NCBI GenBank assembly: GCA_027488115.1
Contig: JAIYCG010000044.1
Location: forward strand, 186,001-250,000
Direction: 5' to 3'
DNA: 64,000 nt
Source: Comamonadaceae bacterium
GTDB taxonomy: Bacteria; Pseudomonadota; Gammaproteobacteria; Burkholderiales; Burkholderiaceae_C
In this document: positions 44,025-53,358 of the stretch, piece by piece
Numbering within the stretch: position 1 is the first letter of the stretch
Layout of the letters: each line of letters begins with the position of its first letter
Position numbers and translations under genes: made by a program
The notes under the pieces: generated by a model
The model's input: the letters and a program-made list of their open reading frames with translations, nothing else
Told to the model about the DNA's origin: nothing
Databases searched by the model: none

Positions 44025-44166
44025 GGTCTCTCCGTGTGTAGAAACTTCATGCTAAGGGGCTTTCTCAACTAAAGTACTAGGGTTTTTCATAGGCTATCGG
44101 AAAAACTCTCATAAGACTTAAGAGCCAAGTTCTGACACACTTTCAAGCAACCCTTTGGATTGCCCT

Positions 44167-44979
44167 ATGAAAACTGCCCACACTGTTTTTTTAACCACCG
44201 CTTTTGCTCTTCTTCAATCACTCATTCCCATGTCGTCCTGCAACGCTCAAACTACCAGCTCCTTAGCGCAAGCTTTTGCACCCACAGGCACTTTGCGGGC
44301 CTCCATCAATTTGGGCAACCCCATCTTGGCCAATAAGGACGCCAATGGACAACCAGTCGGCGTCTCGATTGATCTGGCAACTGAGTTGGCAAAGCGCTTG
44401 GGTGTGCCCTTGAGCTTGGTTGTCTTTGATGCGGCGGGCAAATCTGTCGATGCCATTACCAACGAAAAGGCTGACTTTGGATTTTTCGCCATTGACCCTG
44501 TGCGCGGCCAAGGCATTGCATTCACTGGCCCTTATGTGCTTATTGAGGGTAGTTATTTGGTAGCCAACAACTCACCCTTGACCAGCAACGAACAGGTCGA
44601 CAAAAAGGGCATTCGAATTGCAGTGGGCAAGGGCAGTGCCTATGACTTGTTTCTAACCCGTGAAATTAAGCATGCTGAACTACAAAGAGCGCCCACTTCG
44701 CCCACCACAGTCGACTACTTCATTTCTGAAAAACTAGAGGTCGCAGCTGGCGTGAAGCAACAATTGGAAATGGATGCCAAACGCTTGCCTAACTTGCGAT
44801 TGTTGCCAGGCCGCTTTATGGTGATCGAACAAGCGATGGGGTTGCCAAAATCACGCAGTCCAGAAGCGCAAGCCTATTTGAAAAAATTTGTTGAAGAAAT
44901 GAAATCTTCTGGCTTTGTGGCGGCTTCCTTGGCGCGGCACAAAATTGAAGGTGCTGCGGTGGCACCTGCTTCACCATAA
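44167..44979 (+). CDS. Solute-binding protein, family 3 (orphan)
   Basis: 270 residues. Signal peptide TVFLTTAFALLQSLIPMSSCNA; then TLRASINLGNPILA, GVSIDLATELAKRLGVPLSLV and KADFGFFAIDP, the family 3 (amino-acid type) binding fold. No permease or ATPase gene is adjacent, so partners must be elsewhere or it serves another receptor. Ligand unknown. ATG 44167 is used in preference to a TTG at 44155. Confidence 0.82.
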   Translation: MKTAHTVFLTTAFALLQSLIPMSSCNAQTTSSLAQAFAPTGTLRASINLGNPILANKDANGQPVGVSIDLATELAKRLGVPLSLVVFDAAGKSVDAITNEKADFGFFAIDPVRGQGIAFTGPYVLIEGSYLVANNSPLTSNEQVDKKGIRIAVGKGSAYDLFLTREIKHAELQRAPTSPTTVDYFISEKLEVAAGVKQQLEMDAKRLPNLRLLPGRFMVIEQAMGLPKSRSPEAQAYLKKFVEEMKSSGFVAASLARHKIEGAAVAPASP

Positions 44980-44996
44980 GAACAAAAAAACGAGTT

Positions 44997-45755
44997 TCAA
45001 TCTAAATACAGCGATTGCAAACGAAGCAGGGCAGCGGGTGTTAAGTTCAGCTCTTGGTTTAAATAATTTTGAACGCTGCCATATCTGGCATGAATTTCTT
45101 CTAAAGAAGCTTGCAAAAAGCTTTCTTGAACTTCCCACACAATTTTCAAAACATCTGGTGCTAGGGAGGTAGCGCCAATGCTGTTGCGCTTGTAGAGTTG
45201 GTTGGTCAGCAGATAGTCACGCCAAATGTCAGCCTCTGAAACGCCTAACGCGTAAAGCACCAAAGCAGCTGCCAAGCCCGTGCGATCTTTGCCTGCGGTG
45301 CAATGAAACAGAAGAGGCTCTGGTTGGTCTAAGAGGTGTTCAAACAACTGCGCAAATCGGCCAGAGTCAACTCGAACAAAATCGCGGTAGGTGGTTTGCA
45401 TGGCATCCAAAGCATCTGCCGCAGTCAATGGTTTGCCAGTAAGGTGCTGAGCTTGCAACCTTTGAACCACGGTAGGCTCAATGCTCAAACTGTGACGTTG
45501 AATGTCGGGCCAATCGTAAGCCTGTGCCTGACTTTCTTGGACACCTCTGAAATCAAACGACCTTTTAATGCCGATGCTTTGAATTTGCTGCAAATCTTCT
45601 GCCGATAAATTAGCCAAATGATCAGAGCGGAAAATTTTGCGCCATTTGACAGGACGACCCTCCTGACCCACATAGCCACCCAGGTCGCGGAAGTTAGAGG
45701 CGCCACTTAAGGGGAGGTGACGCCGCGAGACGTCTTGTTTGGAATCCATCATCAT
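44997..45755 (-). CDS. Tyrosine/dual-specificity phosphatase (Y_phosphatase3 type)
   Basis: About 252 residues. The P-loop HCTAGKDRTGLAAAL (CX5R) is preceded by SGASNFRDLGGYVGQEGRPVKWRKIFRSDHL, the opening of the Y_phosphatase3/IphP-like family. Cytoplasmic, no signal. Target unknown; such enzymes can act on phosphotyrosine or phosphoinositides. Three ATGs in a row (45755, 45752, 45749) leave the start loose by two codons. Confidence 0.85.
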   Translation of the reverse strand: MMMDSKQDVSRRHLPLSGASNFRDLGGYVGQEGRPVKWRKIFRSDHLANLSAEDLQQIQSIGIKRSFDFRGVQESQAQAYDWPDIQRHSLSIEPTVVQRLQAQHLTGKPLTAADALDAMQTTYRDFVRVDSGRFAQLFEHLLDQPEPLLFHCTAGKDRTGLAAALVLYALGVSEADIWRDYLLTNQLYKRNSIGATSLAPDVLKIVWEVQESFLQASLEEIHARYGSVQNYLNQELNLTPAALLRLQSLYLD

Positions 45756-45860
45756 GTGAGCGATGTTAACGTCATTATTTGACAATTATTTATCATCGAA
45801 GAATGAAAAAATCGCATTCACTTTGGGTGAACAGCAAAGTCAGCCACTGTGATCACGCAT

Positions 45861-46856
45861 TCAAATGATTCGGCCAAATCTTGAAAAATTACGCAGGCAG
45901 GCAAACAATATGAAGAGCATGCCAAACAATGCGACATAAGACGTAATTTCACTCAGTGCTCTTTTTTCAAAGCGCAATCGATAGCCAAGTTGGTCATAAA
46001 TTTTGGTCAACCCCTCCGTGCTCTCGGCCCTGAAATAGTCAGCTTGTGTGATCGCTGCTACTTTCTTCAAGGCTTCGTCTTCAAGTTTGACGCGCATGCT
46101 GCGGCCTTGTATGTGCACCACATCACCTTCCGCTGTGCCAATGCCAACTGTATAAACCTTAACCTCGTGCGATGCAGCCAACTCGGCCATTTTGAGCAAC
46201 TCAGGTCCCATGTTGCTTTGGCCGTCGCTGATGAGTACGATGGCCATGTTGCGACCTCTGCTGGCAGAAGCCTCTGATTCTTTGGGCTTCTGAGCATCCA
46301 AGGATTTGCCTGAGTCTGCTGGTTTTCTGGGTCCACCGTTGTCTGAAGCTTCATTGATGATTTTTTGAGCGTCGATGCCAGAGCCAGGCAGCAAAGCCTC
46401 CAAGGCTATCAACAAGCCAGAGCCCAGCGCAGACCCATACTGCAAAGGTAAATTTTCAAGAGCCCGTCTGAGCGTGTCTCTTTCCTCTGTGGGGGCCTGC
46501 GCCAATGCAGCCGTGCCTGCCACCGTGACCAAGCCAACCCGCAAGCGCGCGGGTTTGCTATCAATGAACTTCAAAGCGGCCTGTTGAGCAGCCTCGATGC
46601 GAGAGGGTTTTAAATCTTTGGCGCGCATGCTGCCGGAAGTGTCCAGTGCCAGCATCACAGTGGCTTCTCTGAGTGGCGTCATTAAGACGGATTGGGGTCG
46701 TGCCATGGCGACGCAGAGCAGACACAAACCTAGACTCAATATGATCGGAGGGAAACGCTTGGTGACATAGGCGTAGGCAAGACCCAAGACAGGCACCAGA
46801 AGTAGACTGTACAAGACCATGGGCCATAAAAAACTGACGGAGCGAAGGTCAGGCAC
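45861..46856 (-). CDS. VWA-domain membrane protein, BatA-like
   Basis: 331 residues: two N-terminal helices (about 10-50), a von Willebrand A domain with MIDAS DTSGSM, a basic/acidic insert (GGPRKPADSGKSLDAQKPKESEA), and a C-terminal helix. Usually encoded with a MoxR ATPase and a DUF58 protein, as here. Overlaps the DUF58 gene by 8 bases. Likely role: metal-dependent protein assembly or envelope stress (family context only). Confidence 0.85.
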   Translation of the reverse strand: MPDLRSVSFLWPMVLYSLLLVPVLGLAYAYVTKRFPPIILSLGLCLLCVAMARPQSVLMTPLREATVMLALDTSGSMRAKDLKPSRIEAAQQAALKFIDSKPARLRVGLVTVAGTAALAQAPTEERDTLRRALENLPLQYGSALGSGLLIALEALLPGSGIDAQKIINEASDNGGPRKPADSGKSLDAQKPKESEASASRGRNMAIVLISDGQSNMGPELLKMAELAASHEVKVYTVGIGTAEGDVVHIQGRSMRVKLEDEALKKVAAITQADYFRAESTEGLTKIYDQLGYRLRFEKRALSEITSYVALFGMLFILFACLRNFSRFGRII

Positions 46857-47742
46857 GCCAGAGTCTCCTTTTTCGCAATTCAGAAAATCTTAAAAGGGCC
46901 GCAGCAATGTCCTCGGTGGTTGAAAGTTCCAAGGCATCTACACCGGCCTGCGCAAATGTGGTGAGAAGCTGCTGTTCCCTTTCTTCTACCAAATTGGCAT
47001 AGCGCAATCTGAATTTGGCATTGGCTGTGTCGATCAGCAATTGATCCGAAGATTCAGAGTCCTGAAGTGTCATCAGGCCCACATTGGGCAGTTGTGTCTC
47101 AACAGGGTCGAAAATTCGTACTGCAACGGCGTCATGTCGTCGGCCCAATTGAGAGAGTTCTTTGGCCCAATCAAATTGACCCATGAAGTCAGACACCACA
47201 AAGACAGAAGAGCGGCGTTTGAGCAAGCCATTGGCTCTGGCAAGCCATTGGTTCAAATCAGTTTGATGTGGGGCTTTGGACAGGACGGTGGTTTGAGCGG
47301 TGTGCAAAACATGCAGAAGGTGACGTCTTCCCATTCTGGCGGGGATGTATTGATACCCCTCAGCTTCGTGAGGACTCAAGATCAGCGCGCCAATTCGATT
47401 GCCACGTTGCATGAGCAACTTGGCCATGATGGCCACAAAGGACAACATCAGTTCGCGTTTGCTTTGACCCGTACTTGCAAAATTCATGGAGCCAGACAGG
47501 TCCAACAAAAACCAAGCGCTGATTTCTCGGTCCTCTTGGTGCTCTCTCACATAAGGCGTTTGCATGCGTGCCGTCACATTCCAATCAATGTGCCTAACAT
47601 CGTCATGCGTTTGATACTCACGCAAGTCTGCAAGCTCCAACCCTGCCCCTCTGAACAAGGTTTGGTGGTCTCCCTGTAACAAGCCATCTAGCCTGCGCAG
47701 GACCGTCCACTCAAGTTGCTGCAACAAGGCTTCAGCCGACAT
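46849..47742 (-). CDS. DUF58-family protein
   Basis: 297 residues; the DUF58 signature is ELADLREYQTHDDVRHIDWNVTARM near residue 32-56, followed by a VWA-like core with DLSGSM. Partner of MoxR ATPases. It overlaps moxR by 11 bases upstream and the VWA gene by 8 bases downstream, so the three are one operon. Confidence 0.87.
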   Translation of the reverse strand: MSAEALLQQLEWTVLRRLDGLLQGDHQTLFRGAGLELADLREYQTHDDVRHIDWNVTARMQTPYVREHQEDREISAWFLLDLSGSMNFASTGQSKRELMLSFVAIMAKLLMQRGNRIGALILSPHEAEGYQYIPARMGRRHLLHVLHTAQTTVLSKAPHQTDLNQWLARANGLLKRRSSVFVVSDFMGQFDWAKELSQLGRRHDAVAVRIFDPVETQLPNVGLMTLQDSESSDQLLIDTANAKFRLRYANLVEEREQQLLTTFAQAGVDALELSTTEDIAAALLRFSELRKRRLWRA

Positions 47743-48769
47743 TCGATGCCATGGGTTGGGTTGGCATGGGAATGGCCTTCATCACTTCTTGAATGATGCC
47801 GTCGGGTGTCTTGCCCTCAGCCAAAGCGGTGTAAGAAAGTACCAGCCGATGTCTTAAAACGTCGGGTACCAGGTAGGCCACATCTTCGGGCAGTGCGTAG
47901 TCTCGGCCGCGCATCAAAGCCAGTGCTCTAGCACCTTCAATCAGTCCAATGCTGGCACGAGGGCTGGCGCCAAAGCTAATCAGAGTTTGGAGTTTCTCTA
48001 AGCCGTAGCGTTCTGGAAAGCGTGTGGCAGAGATCAGTTTGACTGCATAGTGCACAAGGCTGGGGTCGACATAGCAATGCCGGCATTGCGCTTGCAGAGT
48101 TTGCAAGTCTTCTGGGGTGACCACGCCAGTGACTTGTGCGCCGCCAGAAATGACGCGCTGAACAATGACAAACTCATCGTCTTCAGAGGGGTAGTCAATC
48201 AAAACCTTCATCATGAAACGATCGACTTGCGCCTCCGGCAACGGGTAAGTGCCTTCAGTTTCGATGGGGTTTTGCGTGGCCATGACCAAGAAAGGCGAAG
48301 GCACTCGGTGTGATTGACCCGCAATCGTGACTTGTCTTTCTTGCATCACTTCAAGCAACGCGCTTTGAACTTTGGCAGGCGCTCGGTTTATTTCATCTGC
48401 CAGCAAAAGGTTGGTGAACACGGGTCCTAAAACGGTGCTGAACTCGCTTGTTTGCTGATTGAAAATTCGCGTGCCCACAAGGTCGGCAGGCAGCAAATCA
48501 GGCGTGAACTGAATTCGACTGAATTGACCGTTCAATGTTTTGGAAAGAGTGTTGACTGTGAGCGTTTTGGCCAATCCTGGCACGCCTTCAATGAGGAGGT
48601 GACCTTGCGCAAGCAATGCAATCAAGACCCGTTCCAAAAAAGCATCTTGCCCCACCACCACACGTTTCACTTCATACATGACCCTTTGCATCAGCGCAGC
48701 AGCCTCCGCTGGGTTCTTGAGTTGCGGTGTTGAGTGTTGACCGCGCCAAGCTTCGTTCAATTGAGTCAT
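47732..48769 (-). CDS. MoxR-family AAA+ ATPase
   Basis: 345 residues. Walker A is EGVPGLAKT, Walker B LLLADEINRAPAK, sensor 1 MATQNPIETEGTYPLPEAQ with the arginine finger in DRFMMK, and C-terminal SFGASPRASIGLIEGARALA. A chaperone-like ATPase that works with the neighbouring DUF58 and VWA proteins. Confidence 0.92.
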   Translation of the reverse strand: MTQLNEAWRGQHSTPQLKNPAEAAALMQRVMYEVKRVVVGQDAFLERVLIALLAQGHLLIEGVPGLAKTLTVNTLSKTLNGQFSRIQFTPDLLPADLVGTRIFNQQTSEFSTVLGPVFTNLLLADEINRAPAKVQSALLEVMQERQVTIAGQSHRVPSPFLVMATQNPIETEGTYPLPEAQVDRFMMKVLIDYPSEDDEFVIVQRVISGGAQVTGVVTPEDLQTLQAQCRHCYVDPSLVHYAVKLISATRFPERYGLEKLQTLISFGASPRASIGLIEGARALALMRGRDYALPEDVAYLVPDVLRHRLVLSYTALAEGKTPDGIIQEVMKAIPMPTQPMASNVG

Positions 48770-48787
48770 GGGGTTCCCTCTGAAAAT

Positions 48788-49750
48788 TTAAAAAGGTGGT
48801 AGGCCGACGGCAGAGCCCGCGCTTTCAATGGTGGTGGCAAACGCAATGCCAATGAATGTTCTGGCCGATGTGGGGTTCAAAATGGCCGTGACAATGCCAA
48901 CGACCTCGCCAGACATGTTGACCAAGGGGCCACCCGAATTACCAGGGTTGGCGGCTGCATCAAATTGAATCAGACCGTTGAGGTCTTGATTGCCATCGGG
49001 TGATTTGAATTTTCGATTGAGGCCAGAGACCACGCCCGCGGATACAGAGGGACCGATGCCAAATGGAAAGCCAACAGCCACAACTTGGTCGCCCGGTAAC
49101 AGTTGCTGGCTGGAACCTAAAATGGCGGGCTCCAGGTCATCTGGAATTTTTTTCGGTTTGATCACAGCCAAGTCTTTGTCGGGCTGAACGCCAATCACAA
49201 TGGCTTCTGACTCGGTGCCGTCAAAAAAAGTGACTTTCAATCTTTTGGCACCCGCAATCACATGAAAATTGGTCAAAATTGTGCCGTCATCTTTGATGAC
49301 CACACCGGTGCCAACGCCACTTTCTTTGTCAGTGTCTTTATTTTTGGGGTCTGCAGCGTAAGACTGGACATGAACAACCGCGCCTTGCACAGAGGCCGCC
49401 GCCTTTGCGCTTGCCGATGGCAGCTCTTTGTTTTGCAGCGTGTGCAATACAGCGCCATCAATGTCGCTTTGCGTAAGGCTTTTGGGCAAAGGATTCAGTG
49501 TGATGAAAGCTGCCATGGCAAGCAGGGTTAGCACAACGCCCAGAAAGAAGACGGCGGCAAAGTCCCACCTCCATTGAGAATTCCAAAATTGAAGTTTGCT
49601 TTTTGAGGGCGCTGAAGGCTGGGATGGCTTGGAGGCGGCAGAAGTTGAGGCAGGAGTTGTGGCAGACGAGGTCGCGGTTGCATCCGCAACAGGGTGCGAG
49701 ACCGAACCCACAGTTCGCGGGCTTTTGCTAAAAACCGCCTCTCGTTTCAT
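48788..49750 (-). CDS. Membrane-anchored trypsin-like serine protease (S1C, no PDZ)
   Basis: About 320 residues. An Ala/Ser/Thr/Pro-rich cytoplasmic stretch (20-55), one helix (FAAVFFLGVVLTLLAMAAFITL), then the protease: His in TNFHVIAGA, Asp in DKDLAVIK, Ser in GNSGGPLV. It stops about 40 residues after the Ser motif, so the PDZ domains of DegP/DegS are missing. ATG 49750 is used. Placed head of the moxR run, 18 bases away, perhaps co-transcribed. Confidence 0.86.
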   Translation of the reverse strand: MKREAVFSKSPRTVGSVSHPVADATATSSATTPASTSAASKPSQPSAPSKSKLQFWNSQWRWDFAAVFFLGVVLTLLAMAAFITLNPLPKSLTQSDIDGAVLHTLQNKELPSASAKAAASVQGAVVHVQSYAADPKNKDTDKESGVGTGVVIKDDGTILTNFHVIAGAKRLKVTFFDGTESEAIVIGVQPDKDLAVIKPKKIPDDLEPAILGSSQQLLPGDQVVAVGFPFGIGPSVSAGVVSGLNRKFKSPDGNQDLNGLIQFDAAANPGNSGGPLVNMSGEVVGIVTAILNPTSARTFIGIAFATTIESAGSAVGLPPF

Positions 49751-49812
49751 CAAATAACCATAACACAAGCTTCAATGGTAAATTGGGGGAACTTGCGAAA
49801 ACCCTATTGGCT

Positions 49813-50901
49813 ATGCAATTTCTACATCCTTTCATGCTTTGGTCCCTTTTGGTGCTGCCCCTTTTGCTTGCGGGCTATGTGTGGTTGTTAAGGCGCAAGC
49901 GACAGCAGGTGGTCACTTTTTCTGCGGTTTCTTGGATCTTGCAAAACATGGAGTTGCCGTCTCCCTGGCGGCGTCACGTTCCTCCGGCCTTGATCGGGGT
50001 GGCCATTGCGTTGTTGTTGTTTGCCAGTGCCAGACCCATGGCCAGGGTGACTTTGCCAGCCGACTACATGACGCTCATCATGGCCATGGATGTCTCTCGA
50101 AGCATGTTGGCAGAAGATGTCGAGCCCAGCAGAATCAAGGCGGCGCAGAAGGCTGCCAAAGAATTTTTACAAGATCTTCCCAAAAACGTTCGAGTGGGAA
50201 TTGTTTCTTTTGCAGGTAACGCTCAGGTGGTGCAGCATGTGTCGCAAGACAAAGAAGAGTTGGTGGCTGCCATTGATCGTTTTCAATTGCAAAGGGGCAC
50301 AGCCACAGGCAGTGGTCTTTTGTTGGCCTTGAGCACCCTCAGGCCTGAAGCATCTATTGACTTGGAGGCGGCTCTTTACAACACCAATCCCTATGGCATG
50401 ACCGATCAAAGTCAGTCGGGTGGCGCCAAAAGTTTGGATGCCAAGCCAGCTGCAAAAGAGCGAACCCCCGAACCCCCTGGGTCTTACAAGGGCGGTGCCA
50501 TCGTCTTGCTGTCGGACGGCCGCCGCACAACAGGTCCAGACCCCTTGCTGGCAGCCAAGAGGGCGGCAGATCTAGGTGTTCGTGTTTACACTGTTGGATT
50601 TGGCACACCGAACGGCTTTATTCCAGGCTACGAAGGTTATTCCTATTTCACCCAAGTGGATGAGGAGGCATTAAAAGGCATTGCCAAGATCACTGAGGCC
50701 GACTATTTCAAGGCTGGTTCGGCAGAGGATTTGAAACAAGTCTACAAACATCTCTCGACCCAATTCACGATGGAAAAACGAGACACAGAAATCACAGCCT
50801 TGCTTTCAGGCTTGGCACTGATGCTCGTTTTCCTAGCCCTCCTGCTGTCTGCAGTTTGGTTCAAAATGGGCCCTCAGAATTCTTTTAAATCATTTAGCTA
50901 G
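49813..50901 (+). CDS. Second VWA-domain membrane protein, BatA-like
   Basis: 362 residues, same plan as the minus-strand VWA gene 3 kb away: helices at both ends, VWA domain with MIDAS DVSRSM, GNAQVVQHVSQDKEELVAAIDRFQLQRGTATGSGLL and a Lys/Pro/Glu-rich insert. The two share phrases such as EDVEPSRIKAAQKAA versus KDLKPSRIEAAQQAA, so they are paralogues. Divergent from the protease gene. ATG 49813. Confidence 0.85.
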   Translation: MQFLHPFMLWSLLVLPLLLAGYVWLLRRKRQQVVTFSAVSWILQNMELPSPWRRHVPPALIGVAIALLLFASARPMARVTLPADYMTLIMAMDVSRSMLAEDVEPSRIKAAQKAAKEFLQDLPKNVRVGIVSFAGNAQVVQHVSQDKEELVAAIDRFQLQRGTATGSGLLLALSTLRPEASIDLEAALYNTNPYGMTDQSQSGGAKSLDAKPAAKERTPEPPGSYKGGAIVLLSDGRRTTGPDPLLAAKRAADLGVRVYTVGFGTPNGFIPGYEGYSYFTQVDEEALKGIAKITEADYFKAGSAEDLKQVYKHLSTQFTMEKRDTEITALLSGLALMLVFLALLLSAVWFKMGPQNSFKSFS

Positions 50902-50909
50902 GTCATTCA

Positions 50910-51698
50910 ATGGTTGAAAATGGCATCTTGAAAATTGAGTCGATGAAAAATCGCTGTACGCCAGCAGAGTGGCAGGCCCGAGTTGACTTGGCTGCTTGCT
51001 ATCGCTTGGTCGACCTCTATGGCATGTCCGACATGATGGCCAATCATGTGTCATGCAGTGTGCCGGGTGAAGAGGGCGCCTTTTTGATCAATCCTTACGG
51101 CATGATGTACGAAGAAATGACCGCATCCTGTCTGATCAAAATTGACATTCATGGCAACATTTTGGACAAGCCTGACTTCGGAGACCTGAACTACGGCATC
51201 AACAAAGCAGGTTACGTCATTCACAGCGCCATTCATGAGGCTCGGCCCGAAGTCAGGTGCATCATTCACACACACAGTTGGGCCTCCATGGCAGTTTCTG
51301 CACTTGAGTGTGGCTTGCTGCCCTTGACTCAAACGGCCATGCGCTTTTTGAAAATTGCCTACCATGATTACCAAGGCGTGGTTTTGAACAACGACGAGAA
51401 AGTGTCTTTGCTCAAAGACTTGGGGCAGGGCGAAGCTTTGATTTTGCGCAACCATGGTGCACTGACAGTGGGTCAAAGCGTGGGAGAAGCATTTAATTGG
51501 GCGCACAGATTAGAGTTGGCCTGCCACTCGCAATTGGCTGCCATGGCTTGCAACACGCCGCTGACCAAAGTAGCGCCAGATGTTTTAGAAGAAACGTGGA
51601 ACAACTACCAGCCAAGTACTCGCAGGCCTTACGGCCTGATGGAGTGGCCAGCGCTGTTGCGAAAATTAGATCGCCTCGACCCTAGCTACCGAACCTAA
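50910..51698 (+). CDS. Class II aldolase/adducin-family protein
   Basis: 262 residues. Family marks: DLYGMSDMMANHVSCSVPGEEGAFLINPYGMMYEEM, zinc ligands in IIHTHSW and later LRNHGALTVG. Members cleave or epimerise sugar-phosphate-like substrates; many in this subgroup lack a known substrate. It starts 8 bases after the VWA gene and is followed by a dehydrogenase gene, a common pair in small-acid metabolism. Confidence 0.83.
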   Translation: MVENGILKIESMKNRCTPAEWQARVDLAACYRLVDLYGMSDMMANHVSCSVPGEEGAFLINPYGMMYEEMTASCLIKIDIHGNILDKPDFGDLNYGINKAGYVIHSAIHEARPEVRCIIHTHSWASMAVSALECGLLPLTQTAMRFLKIAYHDYQGVVLNNDEKVSLLKDLGQGEALILRNHGALTVGQSVGEAFNWAHRLELACHSQLAAMACNTPLTKVAPDVLEETWNNYQPSTRRPYGLMEWPALLRKLDRLDPSYRT

Positions 51699-51735
51699 AT
51701 GGCTTTGATTCAATACACGCCAGCCAACTGACCGT

Positions 51736-52758
51736 ATGAAGATATTGCTGTCTCATTTGGCATTGGATGCCTTGTTGCCAGACATTGCCAAAGTGATGGG
51801 TTCGCTGCCTTTTGAATGCGTGAGCTTTGAGCATGCTGTCAGCTCGGGGCGGCGAGATTTTGATGTGGCCTTTGTATCGCGCGACGTCACTGGCTTGTCG
51901 ACCAAACATGAGCTGGCACCCAGCCTTCAGGCTTGTTACAAAGTTTTAGATGAATCGCCCAACTTGCGTTGGGTTCACATTCACTCTGCTGGCGCAGATC
52001 GCGAAATTTATGTTCGACTCAATGCCAAGGGTGTTGAGATTGCCACATCTTCAGGCGCCAACGCCGAAGTTGTGGCTCAAACCGCCTTGGCTGGCTTGCT
52101 GGCTTTGTCGCGAAAATTTCCAGAATTGGTGCACGCCATGCATGCCAAAAAGTGGGCGCCATTGCTTGGTTCACAATTGCCGCCAGATTTAAAAGGTCAA
52201 ACGGCTCTGTTGGTGGGCTGGGGTCCTATTGCACAAAGGGTGGCACAGTTTCTGTCAGTGTTAGGTCTTCGTCTGAAAGTGGTGCGCCAGAAATTACCAG
52301 CTCAACATGAAGTGAAGTTAGGCGCCGGTTCTTCGCAGCCAGAAATGCTGACCTTTGAAACCATCGACCAAGCTTTGCCATCAACCGATTGGGTCATACT
52401 GATGTGCCCCTTGACTGACACAACTCGCGGCTTGATCAATGCCCAAAGGCTGAACTTGCTGCCACCTGGTGCTGGCTTGGTGAATGTGGCTCGCGGCGAA
52501 GTGGTGGTTGAAAAAGACTTAATTGATGCGCTTCAAAACGGTGCCTTAGGAAGCGCTTATTTGGATGTTTTTGAGCATGAACCACTGGCCCAAACGTCAC
52601 CATTGTGGAGCCTGCCGAATGTGATTGTGACGCCCCATTCCGCAGGGTTTTCTGCGGGAAATGAAGCCAGGGTGAGTCAAATGTTCCTAGACAATCTTGC
52701 GAAATGGGCTTTGGAAGCGAAAAAAGCCGTGCTACAATCCGATGCTTCGCGGCTGTAG
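51736..52758 (+). CDS. D-2-hydroxyacid dehydrogenase
   Basis: 340 residues. NAD fold ALLVGWGPIAQRVAQFL (Gly-rich loop GWGPIA, a variant of GxGxxG), catalytic Arg in VNVARGEVV, Glu in DVFEHEPLA and His in VTPHSAG. It reduces a 2-keto acid or oxidises a D-2-hydroxy acid; substrate unknown. The last 10 bases including the TAG stop lie inside the tRNA-Arg gene. Confidence 0.88.
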   Translation: MKILLSHLALDALLPDIAKVMGSLPFECVSFEHAVSSGRRDFDVAFVSRDVTGLSTKHELAPSLQACYKVLDESPNLRWVHIHSAGADREIYVRLNAKGVEIATSSGANAEVVAQTALAGLLALSRKFPELVHAMHAKKWAPLLGSQLPPDLKGQTALLVGWGPIAQRVAQFLSVLGLRLKVVRQKLPAQHEVKLGAGSSQPEMLTFETIDQALPSTDWVILMCPLTDTTRGLINAQRLNLLPPGAGLVNVARGEVVVEKDLIDALQNGALGSAYLDVFEHEPLAQTSPLWSLPNVIVTPHSAGFSAGNEARVSQMFLDNLAKWALEAKKAVLQSDASRL

Positions 52759-52825
52759 CTCAGCTGGATAGAGTACTTGGCTACGAACCAAGGGGTCGTG
52801 GGTTCGATTCCTGCCAGCCGCACCA
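52749..52825 (+). tRNA. tRNA-Arg (anticodon ACG)
   Basis: 77 bases including encoded CCA. Acceptor stem GCGGCTG / CAGCCGC, D arm with AGCTCAGCTGGATAGAGT, anticodon stem CTTGG/CCAAG with loop CTACGAA (ACG at 52783-52785), T arm GGGTTCGATTCC. A34 would be inosine to read CGN. Confidence 0.96.
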
Positions 52826-52835
52826 AATGATCAGA

Positions 52836-52877
52836 GGGTTAGTAGATGAACGTCTACTAACCCTTTCGTCTTTTTGG
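52836..52877 (+). terminator. Terminator after tRNA-Arg
   Basis: Perfect 11-base stem GGGTTAGTAGA / TCTACTAACCC with a 6-base loop, then TTTCGTCTTTTT. Confidence 0.85.
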
Positions 52878-52901
52878 CTTTGCTGATCGATAAGGCATGG
52901 G

Positions 52902-53315
52902 TCAGCGGGCGCTGAGTCTAATCCCAACAAATTCGGCATGATAAATGTTGACAGTGGCACGCAGCATTCTTTTGGTGCCAGCAATATCGTTGATGACAAG
53001 GTGGCATTCCAAACTAACGTCGCCCTCCTCTCCGTCCTCGCCTTTCAGCCAAGTCTTGCTACCCTTGCGACATGAGACCGGCAACCCGTCCAAGGTCAGG
53101 TTCATGGACAACAGCGTGTCGTCATGACTTCCCGAGAAGTCCGCCTTGAAATGGATTTGTTGCTCGCGTCCGGTGGAAGTCACTGGGCATCGATATTCTC
53201 GCCGTTTGAAGTTGGCCGATTGGGTTTCACAAGCCAACACATCCTCGGCATAAGTTGGACTTGCCGTGGCGACAATCGCTAAAAAAATACAGATGATCCC
53301 AGCGCGCTTATTCAT
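52902..53315 (-). CDS. Small secreted protein of unknown function
   Basis: 137 residues from ATG 53315, chosen because AAGGGA lies 7 bases upstream and a signal peptide (IICIFLAIVATASPTYA) follows; the frame is open to 53423 without a better site. The mature part has four Cys (LACET, YRCPV, VSCRK, LECHL) and beta-strand character. No family recognised. Last gene of the minus-strand cassette beside the tRNA. Confidence 0.6.
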   Translation of the reverse strand: MNKRAGIICIFLAIVATASPTYAEDVLACETQSANFKRREYRCPVTSTGREQQIHFKADFSGSHDDTLLSMNLTLDGLPVSCRKGSKTWLKGEDGEEGDVSLECHLVINDIAGTKRMLRATVNIYHAEFVGIRLSAR

Positions 53316-53358
53316 TGACGATCCCTTTGCACCGGTTCTGCCGGCGTCATGACAAAAC

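Noticed and set aside
47041-47679. Open frame of 212 codons opposite the DUF58 gene
   Set aside because: Shadow of a well-supported gene in an overlapping operon.
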